A stretch of 64,000 nucleotides of DNA from Piezodorus guildinii (taxonomy: Eukaryota > Arthropoda > Insecta > Hemiptera > Pentatomidae), in the NCBI GenBank assembly GCA_023052935.1, contig CM041297.1, forward strand, positions 52,619,917 through 52,683,916. The letters are read 5' to 3'. Each line of letters begins with the position of its first letter. Position 1 is the first letter of the stretch. A program made the position numbers and the translations under genes. The notes below the pieces were generated by a model that worked only from the letters and a program-made list of their open reading frames with translations, was not told the origin of the DNA and did not search any database. Of the stretch, positions 45,908 to 58,042 are shown in pieces.

Positions 45908-46155
45908 TTTTTTATTTATTTATTTATGATATTTCCAGATGTATTTTACAGGTAAAATATATTTAGTAAATGTGATCATTGATCATATACGCTTGATACA
46001 GGCATGTGACGAAACTATCCAGTAGTACCACTTAAAATAAGTAGGTCCCGAGGACCATCTTCTTTTCAGCCGCCTAGGAGGATTATCAGGAATATATTGA
46101 AAAGAAACATTGCAGACTAGTGGACGGGTAGTCTGGAATTAAAGGAGGCATTACG
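45908..46155 (-). mobile_element. J2 Jockey-like 3' fragment, minus strand
   Basis: Plus strand: 'tttatttatttatttatgatatttcca' (reversed A-rich tail and UTR), 'aggtcccgaggaccatcttcttttcag' and 'gattatcaggaatatattga', matching the reversed terminus of family J2. Ends where the family K fragment begins. Confidence 0.65.
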
Positions 46156-46159
46156 CCGA

Positions 46160-46640
46160 GTTAAGGTGGCTTTATTCCCGTTTCGGGATGCCAGTATTTC
46201 TAGCTTCCTTCCCTTATCAGGTTATCAGAACTCATCGTCCCAGCTATATCTTCCAATCCCTTCAATTTAAATCATCAATCCAGCCCCGTTCTACCAGATC
46301 CCGTCTTTCTGACCTTTACCCTCTTCTTTGCCGCACTGCTGCCTTTTACAAGTCCTTTCTAGCCTAAGCAACCCTTCTTTGGAATACTATCCCTCCTGAG
46401 ATCCGTCATGTAAGAACTGCTTCTTCCTTTAAATCGCTCCTTTTCAACCACCTTCGCCTTCTCAGTCAAACAGACAATAACCTCAAAATGAAGTAGCTAT
46501 TTCTGTTGTTTTTTTCATTCTAAGAGACTGATTTGTAAATATATACACATTGCCCCGGTCATCAAATCTATATTTTTATTTTATTCTTAAGGGACTTTAG
46601 TCACAGGATAATGAAGAAGTTTTTCATTTCATATCTTGTT
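46160..46640 (+). pseudogene. Family K non-LTR 3' end, plus strand
   Basis: Oppositely oriented partner of 9120-9715. Shared blocks: 'gccagtatttctagcttcctt', 'ggttatcagaactca', 'cccagctatatcttcca', 'ccgttctaccagatcccgt', 'atccgtcatgtaagaactgc' and the 3' UTR 'attttattcttaagggactttag'. The frame is broken by indels. Confidence 0.75.
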
Positions 46641-46844
46641 CAGACTATGTCTGTAGCAAAAAGGATTTTTAGGTCTTTATGGATTCTTTTATTGGTGGCA
46701 AAGTAAACAGCATTTAGGATCTCTTCCAAATTTAGAATAGATAAAATTTTTGTGAAACTATCAATTACTAAAATTAATTTGAGAAATGAATAAACAAATG
46801 TTAGTGAACACAATGGAGATGCAATACAAAACCTGGTACGATAA

Positions 46845-46970
46845 AAAAAAAACACACACAAGAATTTCGCTTACCTCCGTTGTTAAAATTAATTAAAGAA
46901 CTTTTAAAAAAAAATTGAGATGAAGGAAGGTTATAGAATTACATTGAGTTTTGATAAAACCATATATTTC
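46845..46970 (+). repeat. Short 5' fragment of a HINE-like element
   Basis: 'tttcgcttacctccgttgttaaaatt' followed by 'attaaagaactttt' corresponds to the first 100 bases after the GC-rich end of full copies. The rest is missing. Confidence 0.5.
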
Positions 46971-46974
46971 AATG

Positions 46975-47465
46975 GTCCAAGGATTAAATCTAATTATTTG
47001 AAATCGATGATACATATCGATACAGAAATTTCAATATCAAATATTCGAAGATTTTTTTTTTCAAGTTTTAATTAATTTATTAATTAAATTATGATTAATG
47101 TGTAAACAATTATAAGGAAATATTTTTCTTATTCGTTGTTTAAACTTTGATTCCTATTGTGAGTTTACGTTGCGTTTGTAATAGTTTGTTAGTGTATCAT
47201 TAAGCATTTTCTTCTAATTCTATTCTATCAAAGCGATACCTAATACTCTATATATCTACTCAATATTTATATTTTTATTCATGTTTTTAGTTCACCTTAA
47301 TTGAAATGAGAATAGGTATCGTTTAGTAAGTTAATAAGCTAGGATAAATTAGCATTGTAATAATAAATCATAATGAATACTGTTTTGTTTGAGTTTCATA
47401 AACTCGTAAATTAATTCTATAAATTAAACAATCAAGTTGGCCATTTAAAAACATTATCTAAACTA
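46975..47465 (+). repeat. Direct duplication, copy 1 (SINE-free)
   Basis: Pairs with 48250-48930: 'attctatcaaagcgatacct' versus 'attctatcaatgcaataccc', then 'aatactctatatatctactca' in both, 'ataggtatcgtttagtaagtt' versus 'ataggtaccgtttagtaactt', and 'aatgaatactgttttgtttga' in both. The site corresponding to the SINE at 48503 is empty here ('ttaataagctaggataaatt'). Source of the duplication unknown. Confidence 0.8.
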
Positions 47466-48249
47466 TAAAGATGTAGAAAAATACAGGGAAGACACTAATT
47501 AATAATTTACAAAGCCCATTTACCACCTCTAGCAACTGAAATAGTTTCATAGTTATTTACAGATAGTTGCTAATAAATATATAATCAGGAAAGCGGCCAG
47601 TCCACCATTGCAATTAAAGTGCAAAGTTAGCAATTAAGTTCAGACTATAAAAGAAAAAACAGTTTAAAAATAAGAGAGTATAGAATTGGACATAAGCCCG
47701 TTTTTTCTCAGAGGTTAACAGTTACAGCTAGTACTTTGATTTAACAGCAAGTACTTTGTAATTGAATTAGAATTTTTTTTTTCAAATTTCAGGCCTTAAA
47801 TTGAGTTATTACAGCTATAAAAGAAGGGAAAACCTTTCATACAGTTTTGGTTTATTATTTTCAATAATGAACCTTTGTAATAGACGGAAAAAAAAATGCC
47901 TCACCAAGAATTTATTGAATAATAAACAGCTGCAATTATTAAAGAAAAAGGCGATTGATTAAGAAGAAACAAATTATAACATCTAGTTATATAGAAAACA
48001 TTGAAACACATATTTTTATAATATATTAATTATTATAGGCATAGGCTTTTCAAGGAACAGTTACTACAAAGTTATGACTCAAGAAATGTAATAGGACGGA
48101 TTGTAGGTATTTTAATGTTTTTTTTTTTACTACTTAGTTATTCTTACTTAACTTACTGTAATTATATATTCATTCCTCCTTTTTTTATTGTTAATTTATG
48201 TAATCTTTGAAAGGCATATATACATAAATAAATAAATATAATATAAACT

Positions 48250-48930
48250 AATGTGACCCCAGGGTTAAATCTAATGACTTAGAAGTCCAATTTTATTTTT
48301 TATTTTATTTTTTTTTTTTTTGAGTTTATGTTGTATGTTTTTATTGGTTTATTAGATGATACGCTTTTTCTTCTAACTATATTCTATCAATGCAATACCC
48401 AATACTCTATATATCTACTCATTCTTTATAATTTTATGCATGTATTTAGATCAGCTTAATTTAAATGATAATAGGTACCGTTTAGTAACTTAACAAGTTA
48501 GATTTTGTTTGTTTATTTATTTAACGTCACTTTATGCTACCAAGGCTAATCGGACGATGGTACAGTGGGAGTCCTAAATTTTGCCTATCCAGGTTTTATT
48601 AGGATAGGGATCTTTAACGAGTATCTGATATAGCACAGGCTCTGGACAACCTTTTATCTTCCCCTCCGAAGGACGGCATAACTAAGGATTTTTTACTCCC
48701 ATTAAAAAATCCTAGGACCACATGCGAGGTTTAGGGCGACCTTTGGCATAGGAGGCTGTTATGCTAACCACCCAGCTACAAGTAATCCCTTCAAGTTAGA
48801 GTAAATTAACGTAATAATAAAAAACCTTAATGAATACTGTTTTGTTTGAATTTTTCAAACTAGTAAATTAAGCCTAGAAATTAAAAAAAAAACAAGTTAG
48901 CTATTCAAAAATATAATATAACGTTGAATC
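48250..48930 (+). repeat. Direct duplication, copy 2 (interrupted by a SINE)
   Basis: Same blocks as 46975-47465 in the same order, with a SINE A insertion at 48503-48791. The two copies are about 1.3 kb apart and moderately diverged. 47470-48240 between them has no gene; 47820-47910 is a short repeat shared with 45560-45650. Confidence 0.8.
48494..48800 (-). mobile_element. SINE family A with 9-bp target duplication
   Basis: Flanked by CAAGTTAGA (48494-48502 and 48792-48800). Plus strand reads tail 'ttgtttgtttatttatttaacgtcac', then 'cctaaattttgcctatccagg', 'ccctccgaaggacggcataac' and a decayed B box ('catgcgaggtttagggcgac'), then 'gctgttatgctaaccac'. Close to the copy at 33441. The empty homologous site in copy 1 of the duplication confirms the boundaries. 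Confidence 0.92.
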
Positions 48931-48944
48931 CGAATAACATATAA

Positions 48945-49170
48945 AAAAGATCTGTCAGCTGCCGTCCACGGCTCTTCTCCGAAACGACGGACATATTTTT
49001 TTTAAACTCGGCACAAAAATACTAGCGCATCCAACGATGATCCTAACACGTAGACGTTGATATCCGCCGATTAGTTTTAAAATGGCGGGAAATTAAATAC
49101 GATTTAATTTAATAACTCAGTTATTTTTGAAGATAGAGAAAAAAATTAGTATTGTTTTTTAACTAAGAAA
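48945..49170 (+). repeat. Interspersed repeat family X, second copy
   Basis: Aligns by eye with 1655-1990 as described there. Key blocks: 'cagctgccgtccacggctct', 'cggcacaaaaatactagcgc', 'gatcctaacacgtagacgtt' and 'aataactcagttatttttga'. Related tails also occur near 50165-50240 and 52540-52640 ('gatcagga.accg.ga.aaata'). Confidence 0.6.
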
Positions 49171-49204
49171 CTGTAAATAACAATATAATAATAGGCTTAC
49201 CGAA

Positions 49205-50110
49205 CCCGAAGAACCACCAAACTTCGCCTGTACAGACTCGTCCAATGTTCACCGGTCAAGCCCAAGCCCCCGAGATCAGCCTTAATGCAATCCTCCCATC
49301 GACGCTTCGGCCTACCTTTCGGACGCCTACCAGTCGGTTAGCGAATACCAACTTTCTCGGAATCCGTTCCTTTACGCGCCCATTTGAGTCTCCGCGATGC
49401 TATCAACTCAATTATGTTCACAGGGTACAAACTCCGCAATTCCGCGTTGTGCAACCTTCTAAACTCCCCAGTGGCCTCTTCGGACTAAATATTTTACGCA
49501 GTACCTCAGTTTCGAAAACCTTGAGCCGTTGTTCATTCCTCAATGTAAGCGGCCACGTTTCACATCTGTAAAAAACCGTCGGAAGAATAATAGTTTTATA
49601 AATTCTAACCTTTAAATTTTCAGACAGAAGCCGTGAGCTAAGTAATTTAGCAACTGAATAATAACACGCATTTCCCACCTTTAATCGGGACTTTATTTCT
49701 TCCTGGATTTAATTTTTTTCTTGTTATCATTGAACCTAAATACTTGAATTTCTCTACGCGTTCAAAAGTATGACCTGAAATATTAATATCAAGATCGCCA
49801 CTATTTCTGCTACTAATCATATATTTCGTCTTATCGGTATTTAGTTCGAGACCTATTTGTTTACCAGTTTTTATTAACACACTTGTATTTAGTTGTATGG
49901 TTTCCGTGTCTTCACCTAGCAGTACCAAATCATCGGCATACCCCAAAACCGGAATCTTGTCACTCATATTTAAGCCTTTCTCGGTACACATCACCTTTCC
50001 TATGACATATTCTAAAGCTATATTAAACAAAACAGGTGAAAGGGAGTCACCCTGTTTCAAACCCGATCGCACCTCAAATCTCTCAGAGTAAGTGAATAAC
50101 AATATTTTTA
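49205..50110 (-). pseudogene. RTE-like reverse transcriptase, C-terminal half, minus strand
   Basis: On the minus strand the frame 50267-49647 carries R-S-G-L-K-Q-G-D-S-L-S-P-V-L-F-N, the catalytic box V-L-G-Y-A-D-D-L-V-L-L-G-E, L-N-T-D-K-T-K-Y-M and F-K-Y-L-G-S-M-I-T. After a frame change (about 49680) the frame 49678-49418 gives V-R-I-Y-K-T-I-I-L-P-T-V-F-Y-R-C-E-T-W and R-L-K-V-F-E-T-E-V-L-R. A third stretch near 49330-49280 reads R-R-P-K-G-R-P-K-R-R-W-E-D. This order is characteristic of RTE-clade ORFs. The N-terminal endonuclease and RT fingers are missing. The plus-strand 108-codon frame is a shadow of it. Confidence 0.88.
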
Positions 50111-50419
50111 AAAAATTAAAATTTTGCCGATGAATATACATATAATTCGTTTTTTTTGTTGTTTTTTTTTTTATAGAGAAAAAACTGTAATGCGTTTTAG
50201 GATCAGGACACCGTGACAAATATAAAAAGGGAAAAAGGAAATATTGAAATAGGTTTAGAAACAGCAAAGATATAACATTTTGAAATTAGCAGTGATTTAC
50301 CATTTTCCTTTAAATTATTCATCATAATTTTCATATTATTTAATTGCCTTTAAACAGATATATAAACAGTTAAAACTTAATATAGTTTTTTCAAATAATA
50401 AACCTTGTGTATTAATTCA

Positions 50420-51130
50420 ATACATCAGGAGAAAATCAAATAAAATAACAGTTTTAATATGTAAAATAATAAATAACTCTTTTAAAACTGCATTTTTCTA
50501 AAACTGTTGGCATATATACCTTTTGATTGGATATTGGTGGCGGTAGGGTTGCATGGTGAACCCTCCAATTACCAGGTTTCTCCCCGCCTGACCCTTTCAT
50601 TTAAACAACTCACACGATTGCCGGTAATGAATCATGACATGGCGTGGATGTGTGACAATATTATCGATGTTGGCTCATATCGACCATTGCCACCATTCAT
50701 TAACATCGATCCCAATCATTGTGCCGGGTGACAAACAACTATTTTTCTTCCAACAACAGCCGCCCATCGGCAGCTCATTATGAGAAGTATTGTAGGTTAG
50801 ATAAACAATCAATTGTCAGCCCGGAGGAAGTACCGTGCGTGGGCAATATAATGGGCTTTTTCCAACAGTGGTTTTTAAATATCATCAAGCTGTGAGGTGG
50901 TGGCTACGAGTTTAAGTAATATGAAGAAGACCTATAGAAAGTTTTAATTTGATCCCTACATAAAAAGTATTTATTTATTTATGACGCCTCTACCGTTGTG
51001 GGTCATTGGCGTTCACACTTACATTTTATACTCTGTTATAATATAAACTTCTTTTTAAATACTTGAAGAGGATATTGGCTTAGTTTTCATCATCTTGTAA
51101 TAATTATTTTAGATTTTATTTTCCATTTTT
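50420..51130. other. Possible single-copy segment, GC-richer, no gene called
   Basis: 50500-50760 is balanced in composition, has no copies here, and carries a 74-codon plus-strand frame (50507-50731) with M-N-H-D-M-A-W-M-C-D-N-I. I recognise no family. It could be an exon or conserved non-coding DNA; the evidence is insufficient. Confidence 0.3.
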
Positions 51131-51139
51131 AGTTCAATT

Positions 51140-52220
51140 CTTAATTTATTGAAAATCGGACAATCTGACAATATGTTTTACTGTCCTCACTGTGTCACAT
51201 TGCGTACCAGTTGGGGCTTCTAAACTTCGCAGAAGGTAGCCGTGGGAGAACTCACTATGTCCTATCCGCAGCCTGCAGAGGATCACTTCTTTCTCCTTGA
51301 CTTTCTGTTGGAGGTCTTCCAACGGGCACAATCTTTTATTATTTCATTTAATTTAGATAGATTTGCATTCCATTCGACCTGCCACTTTTTCTTCTGTAAA
51401 GAGCTGAACTGCCTTGTACAGTCTTGCAGAGGGACTTTGTTGACTATCGTAGCTTGAGGTGATGTTAAACGATGAGCACAGTTTGCCACGGCATCGGCTT
51501 TTTCATTGCCATATATGCCACTGTGAGCGGGAACCCATATTAACACCACTTCTTTATTCTTCATCAGGATTTCACGGTATGTATTATGGATTTCCGCTAC
51601 TACCGGATGCCTAATCATTGAGCTATGAATAGCTGTCAAAACAATCTTTGTGTCGGACACAATGTCAAATTTTTGATAATGCTCTGAACCTCTTATATAC
51701 AACAGAGCTTCTCTGATGGCATTGGCTCTATTGTGAAGATTGAGCAAGCTTCCGGAAGGTTGCATAGAAGTTCTTCATTCGCCGTTATGAACGAAAAACC
51801 TACAGAGTCTCCTGTTTTAGATGCGTCTGTATAAAGGATGCTATGATCTGGATAGTTACTTATTAGTTCCAAAAAGGCTACTTGATTTTCTTGGGGAACT
51901 AGTGCCCTTTTAGAAAAATATGGAGATTCTATGATTGGAATTTTAGGGGCACACCAACTTGGTGTACAGACTTCTGGTAACTGTTGAACGGTGGCTAGTC
52001 CATATTCAGAGATGAGGTACTTCATAATGGTTCTGGACCGAATAGGACAACTTTTAATGGATGTTGTGGAATTGAAACTATTTTTGCTCCGTATTTTGCC
52101 ATTGTGTAATGGCTTCTTGACTCGAGGGAGGGTTCACCAATTTCTACACTTATACTTTCGACCGGAGACCCGTTCTGTAAGCACCCGAGCATATCCTAAG
52201 TGCCGCATTGTGTACGAGAT
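51140..52220 (-). pseudogene. RNase H-bearing non-LTR element remnant (I/R1-like), minus strand
   Basis: Minus-strand order: RT C-terminal remnant with V-E-I-G-E-P-S-L (about 52150-52110); a frame 52025-51693 with I-L-Y-T-D-A-S-K-T-G-D-S-V-G (first RNase H Asp); a frame 51765-51283 with D-I-V-S-D-T-K-I-V-L-T-A and V-L-I-W-V-P-A-H-S-G-I-Y-G-N-E-K-A-D (remaining catalytic residues and the H-S-G-I-x-G-N-E-x-A-D signature); then L-C-R-L-R-I-G-H-S (51290-51260) near the end. At least two frame changes. Family differs from the element at 55855 (H-S-G-I versus H-V-G-I, little other identity). Confidence 0.88.
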
Positions 52221-52261
52221 CTAATATCCGCGGAAAAAAGTATTTATTTTTAATTTTACCG

Positions 52262-52500
52262 TCAAAAAAGGCCGCTTTTTAGAAAATCGTAAAAAATGGT
52301 GCAAAATGCATTGAATAAAGTAGCCTTTTAGGTAAGCCGATCTTAATGAAAACGATACTGTTACATCTCGGGCGTATAGTTGTCTTAACTGTGAAATTTC
52401 AGTTTCGTACAACTTTTCGTTTTTGTGCTAGACTTAACTGTACACGCAGACCTTTTGGCAGGGCTTGGTTGTTTGGCATTAGGAGACCCTAAACTGGTGA
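52262..52500 (+). repeat. 3' part of a HINE-like element (fragment F1)
   Basis: 'agaaaatcgtaaaaaatggtgcaaaatgcatt', 'catctcgggcgtatagttgtctta', 'gaaatttcagtttcgtacaac' and 'cgcagaccttttggcagggc' follow the consensus of copy B. The palindromic end is missing. Confidence 0.65.
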
Positions 52501-52884
52501 AGACGAGAATATTATGAATTTAATTAAAAAACAAAATTGAAATTTTACGCCTATGACTCAGTTACTCTTTAATATAGAAAAAAAAATGTATTGTATGATC
52601 AGGATACCGAGAAAAATAAATAAAATAATAAAAAAAGGTAAAAAGGAAAAAAATTGGAATCGGTACGAGTTTGAGGACGAAAACATAGAGCTTTAAAAGT
52701 TTTCCCATATTCAGATATTCGTATTATTGAATTAAAAATTATATAACCCTACTAATTACTACATGTAATTTTAAAACTGCCTCCAAACAATCCACAAGGA
52801 TCCCTCCTTAAATGTGTCTCTGATGAAATATTTTTAGACAAAACTAGACATTAGACTCTGCAAAATATTATGGTCCAACGCTCT

Positions 52885-53635
52885 AAAATGGATTTTAATA
52901 GGAACATGTGTTTTATTAAATAAACTTTTGTATTGTATTATTATCAACGACAATCAGTAAGTTTTATCGGCTTTTCATCACTCACCGTTAACGTTTATAA
53001 TGGTATGTATAAGATAATATTTTTCTACAATCTTTAGCATTCCAACGATATATTATACATGTATATTACATTTATTAAGTTCAAATACGTGCATTAAAAA
53101 TTGTTTTTGCAGTTTTCTCATTTAGATGGATATCATTAGTTCAACTTATATATTTACCTGTTCTTTAGCAATGCTAATCAGGTATATAGTTAATTATTTC
53201 GAATCTACAAAATTGAGGTACTTTAGAGGAAGAAAATTTAAAATATCAGAATTTAAGTCCTGTCAGACTATTTCAATCAGAATGAAACCTACATCATAGT
53301 AAAGCGGATTAAATTTTACATCGATATAGCGAGTTTAATCAGAATCGTTAGAGCTGTTTTTGAGAAAATCGTAAAAAGGTGCAAAATGCATAGTATAAAG
53401 TGGCTCTTCTAGTTAGTTAATTTTGATGAAAGTGTTGGTGTGACATCTCGGGCGTATGGTTGTCTTAAATGTGAAATTTCACTTCCATACAACTTTTCTT
53501 TTTTGTACACTAACTAACTATACACGCAGACTTTTTTGCAGGACGGGGTCATTTGCTAAAACTAGAATTGGAAAATTTTAACGATTGTAATACTTCCCCT
53601 TACAATATTCTTCATATACAGGTAAATGAAAGTAA
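52885..53635 (+). mobile_element. HINE-like element, copy F, 5'-truncated
   Basis: Begins within the family at 'aacatgtgttttattaaata' and runs to 'ccccttacaatattcttcat' plus 'aggtaaatgaaagtaaac'. The GC-rich 5' end and first subterminal repeat are missing. The 3' end is the subtype of copy E. 53640-54650 after it holds only AT-rich sequence with no frame worth calling, apart from a mixed-composition stretch at 54020-54320. Confidence 0.7.
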
Positions 53636-54654
53636 ACTGTATCAATGTAAAGTATTAAAAATTTAATTACAAACAATAAAGTTCCAGCAAAAAAAACAAA
53701 CAAATGTTCAAAATAAATACAGTAACATATTTACCCATTAACATAGACGATCTTAAACCACAAGGGTAACTTTAAACCTAAACTCAATATACGTAATAAC
53801 CATTATAATCTCAATAATTCAGTAATTTATTTTTAAACATATAATAATGGACATAATTTACATTTTCTTTACTGTTACTTTTCTTATCATAAAAATTATT
53901 AAAAGTACAATAGTTGAAAATAAAATAACATTGAAGAATTATTTAAATATATTATACAACTATTAATTATATTATATCATACAATTATATATTATACAAA
54001 TATTAAAACATAATATTTTAATGTACTATTAACCAACTACACCGCTTATTTAAGCGTTGAAGTTGATCTATTGCGTTAGCGGTCATGTGGCAAGCAAGTC
54101 ACGTGTTGTTAAATAACCTGATTTGAATAGTACAAGTTTATCCTAGAGAGTTTGTGTAATAGTTATCAATACTCACAACCACGGTTGTAAGACTTCAAAT
54201 GATGCATTGTAACGTTTCAAAGCAACGATTGTAAAAGTTTAAATGTTTAACGTTCACAGAAAAACTTAGCCACAGTGTCGATCACTACTACAAACACTCC
54301 ATTCCGAATGGAACGAGAAAAACAGTATATTGATATTGTTTTTGGAACGGCATGATCTAGAATTTGATCAGCTCTGTACTTTGCGATGGAATGAAAGGAA
54401 AAAAAATAGTTGATGTGCTATGATTAAGAACCTGTATAAAACAAGGGAGTTTAGAAAGGAGTCTTGCGATTGTTTTTTCTTGTTCATTCTCACCGTTGCA
54501 CTACTGTTGAAGAAATTTCAATCGTGTAAGCATTGCCGTTCTTTATAATCTAAATTTTCAAAGAAGGGCATATTCTAAGGTATGGATTATTATACCTCAT
54601 ATATATATACAATAATAATATATTATATATATATATAATAATACGTTAAAGCCT

Positions 54655-54915
54655 GCGAAATGGTATGAAGTAGCACTTCCAGTCAGGGTATGAGGTCAGC
54701 CAATTTTGATTAATTGTCTTGAATTTAAAATATCAATTTCGTACGACTTAACGTTTTTAGGCTTAATTACTACACACGGGCACGGAAACACACAGATTTT
54801 TTTGCTGGACATGTTCACTCAGACTCAGGAGACCATAAAATGTGTACTTCCGTTGAAAACTGTAATTCGAAAATGTTCACAATATGTCATAAATAGGAAG
54901 AGAAAGTTAAAAAAG
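54655..54915 (+). repeat. HINE-like fragment G
   Basis: 'gcgaaatggtatgaagtagcacttcca', 'tttcgtacgacttaacgttttta', 'cacagatttttttgctggacatg' and 'acttccgttgaaaactgtaattcgaaaatgttcac' follow the last quarter of the family. The terminal palindrome is decayed. The 79-codon frame over it is not a gene. Confidence 0.65.
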
Positions 54916-55199
54916 AATATTCTCAAATTTTTAAGGAATTCCTGATGTCAAAGTGTATCCTCTTCTTTCGTTGTGATTACTAAAATGTTATAATGAGCCT
55001 TCCTTCATGATCGAATGGTTGGAAACTTGCTGTTTAGCTTTGCAGATGTATTTTGAACAGAATTCAAAAAAAATGGTATATTTAAGTTTTTATCGACACC
55101 ACTACTGCTGATAGTTAATACCAAAACCTTATGTGAGGCTAGATAGCATACATTGATTGGTACTTTCATTAAGTACATTGACCTGTATTGTTTTCGATC

Positions 55200-55510
55200 C
55201 CATCTCCCCCGTTGCCATCTCTTTCAGCAAGTTCCCAACCCACCCCGGATCCACCTGACCCCCTGAGACTCCCACAAACGGAACCCTCAGAAAAGCCGAG
55301 GTGGGAAGTGGAACGATAAGTGGCAGTGGTTTTTTTCCCTCCTTCTAGAGCGCGGGAGCTCCTACCCCCGCCTTAATTCTGGCGGGAACATTGATCGGTG
55401 CCTTCCTCCTTCATCAGATCGCATGCATACGTTTAATTTGTCTGTTGTCTGGGAGGGCACGCGAGGCCCGGCTCGCACAGATTTACACTCGATTCTTTTA
55501 TCTTCTCTTC
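55200..55510. other. GC-rich block without repeat copies
   Basis: 'ccacctgaccccctgagact', 'agcgcgggagctcctacccc' and 'acgcgaggcccggctcgcac' contrast with AT-rich flanks. No convincing frame or known motif. One of four such islands in the window (4640, 35265, 55200, 63180). Confidence 0.45.
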
Positions 55511-55854
55511 CAGGCCAAATACATTATTCATCAAGTTCATATAAGTGATAATGGATGCGCCACTACAGAAATAAAAATTATTAGAATAGGAAGCAAAATC
55601 ATGATGATCTTATTTTCAATATTTAAATCGTATTGAGAATAATTCGAATTACAATGCCGATTAAATTTGGAGAGAAAATTAAGGGTTGTATATATCAACA
55701 CAGGCAAAAAAGTCAAAAAAGAAAATCGACGAAATTAATTCTTTCAAAGATAGCCAATCTTTTGAAATAGTTTTAAAGCATAATCTAAAATGTCCGAATT
55801 TTCATGATACAAATGGTAAGTCCATAAAAAAAATTGTCCATAAAAAAACTTTCT

Positions 55855-57857
55855 CCTGTCAAGGTACATCGAAGTTAGAGTTGCAGACAAACTATCATCC
55901 AAAAGACTTATTGAAAATGGTATTCCTAGGGCAGTGTCTTAAGTGGAACATTGTTTATGATAGCAATTAGTAATATCCATAAAGCTCTCACCAACAGATC
56001 CTTAAAATCCTTCCTCTTTGTAGATGATCTAGGGATCCTAATAAATTACTCTGGTTCCACAAGAGATAAAGCATTTGTCCAATCCATACTAGATCAACTT
56101 CAAACCTGGTCACAACAATCAGGACTCAGGTTCTCACCAAACAAAACTTAGTGTATGCTATTTTCAAAGCGAAGACACCCAAGCCCTCCACCTCAAATCA
56201 AGCTATATGACCAGGCTCTATCCTTCCACAATGAGTGCAAATTCTTAGGACTCATCCTCGACTCCAAGCTGACATGGGGCTCACATATAAAAAACATAAA
56301 GGAACAATGCCTGAAGCGACTTAATGTGTTGAAAGTCCTTGCAGGAACAAGTTGGGGATCTGACCGAACTAGATTACTTCAGATATACCAATGTATCGTC
56401 GAATCCAAACTTGATCATACCAGTCCTGTGTACGGGTCAGCAAAATCAAGAATTTTAACACAACTGGACACAATCCACCACACAGGCCTCCGGATTGCTA
56501 TTGGTGCCTTCAGGGCAAGTCCAGTGCTTAGCCTGTGTGCAGAATAGGAATTCCACCACTTAAGTTCAGGCGTCTGCAATTAGCATGTAATTATATCTCA
56601 TCACTGGCCACACAACCCGATAACCCTGCCTACAAATATATATACCAAGCCAAGTACAAAATAGTTTATCAGAATAATCCGAGCAAACCAGCACCATTAG
56701 GAATAAGATCGAGGGCTTACGTCGAAGAACTTCTTCACATGCATCTCAATAAGACAACAGAAACAATAGAAGCACCATGGGACCAAACAGTACCAAGAAC
56801 AAACTTAACTCTGACAAAGTATAACAAAACTGACACACCGCACTATGTACTAAGAGAAAAATACAATGAAATTATATGTGATCATTCAGATTAACAAAAA
56901 TATTCACAGACGGCTCCAAAATAAATGATCAAGTTGGGCTGTCTATTGTTACACCCGTAAGTATCCTTAAATTCAAACTGCCTAACCTAAATAGCGTATA
57001 TACTGCGGAACTTGTAGCAATATTAAATGCACTTGAATTCATTAGGTCACGTGATGAGTCAAAGTTCGTTATATACACCGATTCCCTATCCGCCCTTAAG
57101 AGCCTTCATAATATTTGCATTGATAACCCACTAATTAATAAGATCAGAAAATATGTGGGAGATTTAAAAACACTGAAAAAAGAACTAGTGTTCTTGTGGA
57201 TTCCATCCCACGTAGGCATTGATGGCAATGAGGAAGCGGATCGGGCTGCGAAAGAAGCTGCATTGTCAAACGTCCAAATCCACCCAACTTACATCAAGGA
57301 AGACGTAAAAAATTACCTTAAGGTCAAAATATATCAGGCATGGGAACAGATGTGGTCGGAACTTGACAACACCAATAAATTAAGAAATATCAAGCAATCG
57401 CCTGATCCATGGAATACATCATTGCGAAGTAATCGCCGCGAGGAAACTGCTTTGGCGAGACTTCGCATAGGACATAGCAGACTCACACATCTCCATCTCA
57501 TCCTCAGGCAGCCCGTACCAATGTGTGACTTGTGTAGAGTGCCTCTCTCAATAAAACACATAATTGAGAACTGCCCCAAATTTCATGTACAAATGGATAA
57601 ACTTAACCTAGCTAGATCGTTGAGTGAGAGCTTGAAGGACTCTAGTAAAACAGTTAGTTCACTGATTAGGTTCGTCAAAGAATGTTCTCTTCTCCCGGAA
57701 CTATAAGAAAAAAAAAATAAATAAATAAAGAAAACAAAAAAATAATAGTAGTAATAAAAAAAATATATGATATATATAAAATAATAAATAAATAAATAAA
57801 AAATTGGAATAAATCCACTAATTCAGAATGTGTCAAAAAAGAAATAAAAAAAAAAAA

Positions 57858-57897
<40 letters not shown>

Positions 57898-58042
57898 AAA
57901 AAAATAATAAAAAAAATAGAAGGAAAAATAAATAAATAAAAAAAGAGAAAAAAGAGTAAAACAAATCTGTTACTACAAATCTATTCGGTGCTAATAACCA
58001 AGAGGTTGAGCACCTACTCCAATACCCTAACCCTAACCCTAA
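55855..58042 (+). pseudogene. I-like non-LTR element, 3' half: RT, RNase H, 3' UTR and CCCTAA-repeat end
   Basis: 5'-truncated within RT. Broken frames give E-N-G-I-P, then catalytic box F-L-F-V-D-D-L-G-I (about 56020), then L-R-F-S-P-N-K-T, F-L-G-L-I-L-D-S-K-L-T-W-G-S-H and Q-C-L-K-R-L-N-V-L-K (56155-56547). A separate frame (56535-56894) follows. RNase H spans about 56890-57290: I-F-T-D-G-S-K, T-A-E-L, I-Y-T-D-S-L-S-A-L, W-I-P-S-H-V-G-I-D-G-N-E-E-A-D-R-A. A C-terminal C-D-L-C-R...H-I-I-E-N-C-P finger ends at 57706. An A-rich 3' UTR leads to three CCCTAA units (58025-58042). RNase H places it with I-, R1-, LOA- or ingi-like clades, not Jockey. At least three frame breaks. Confidence 0.92.

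Noticed and set aside
58025..58042. Interstitial telomere or chromosome fusion point
   Set aside because: Only three units, at the exact 3' end of a retroelement and repeated at the end of another copy of it; better explained as the element's tail.
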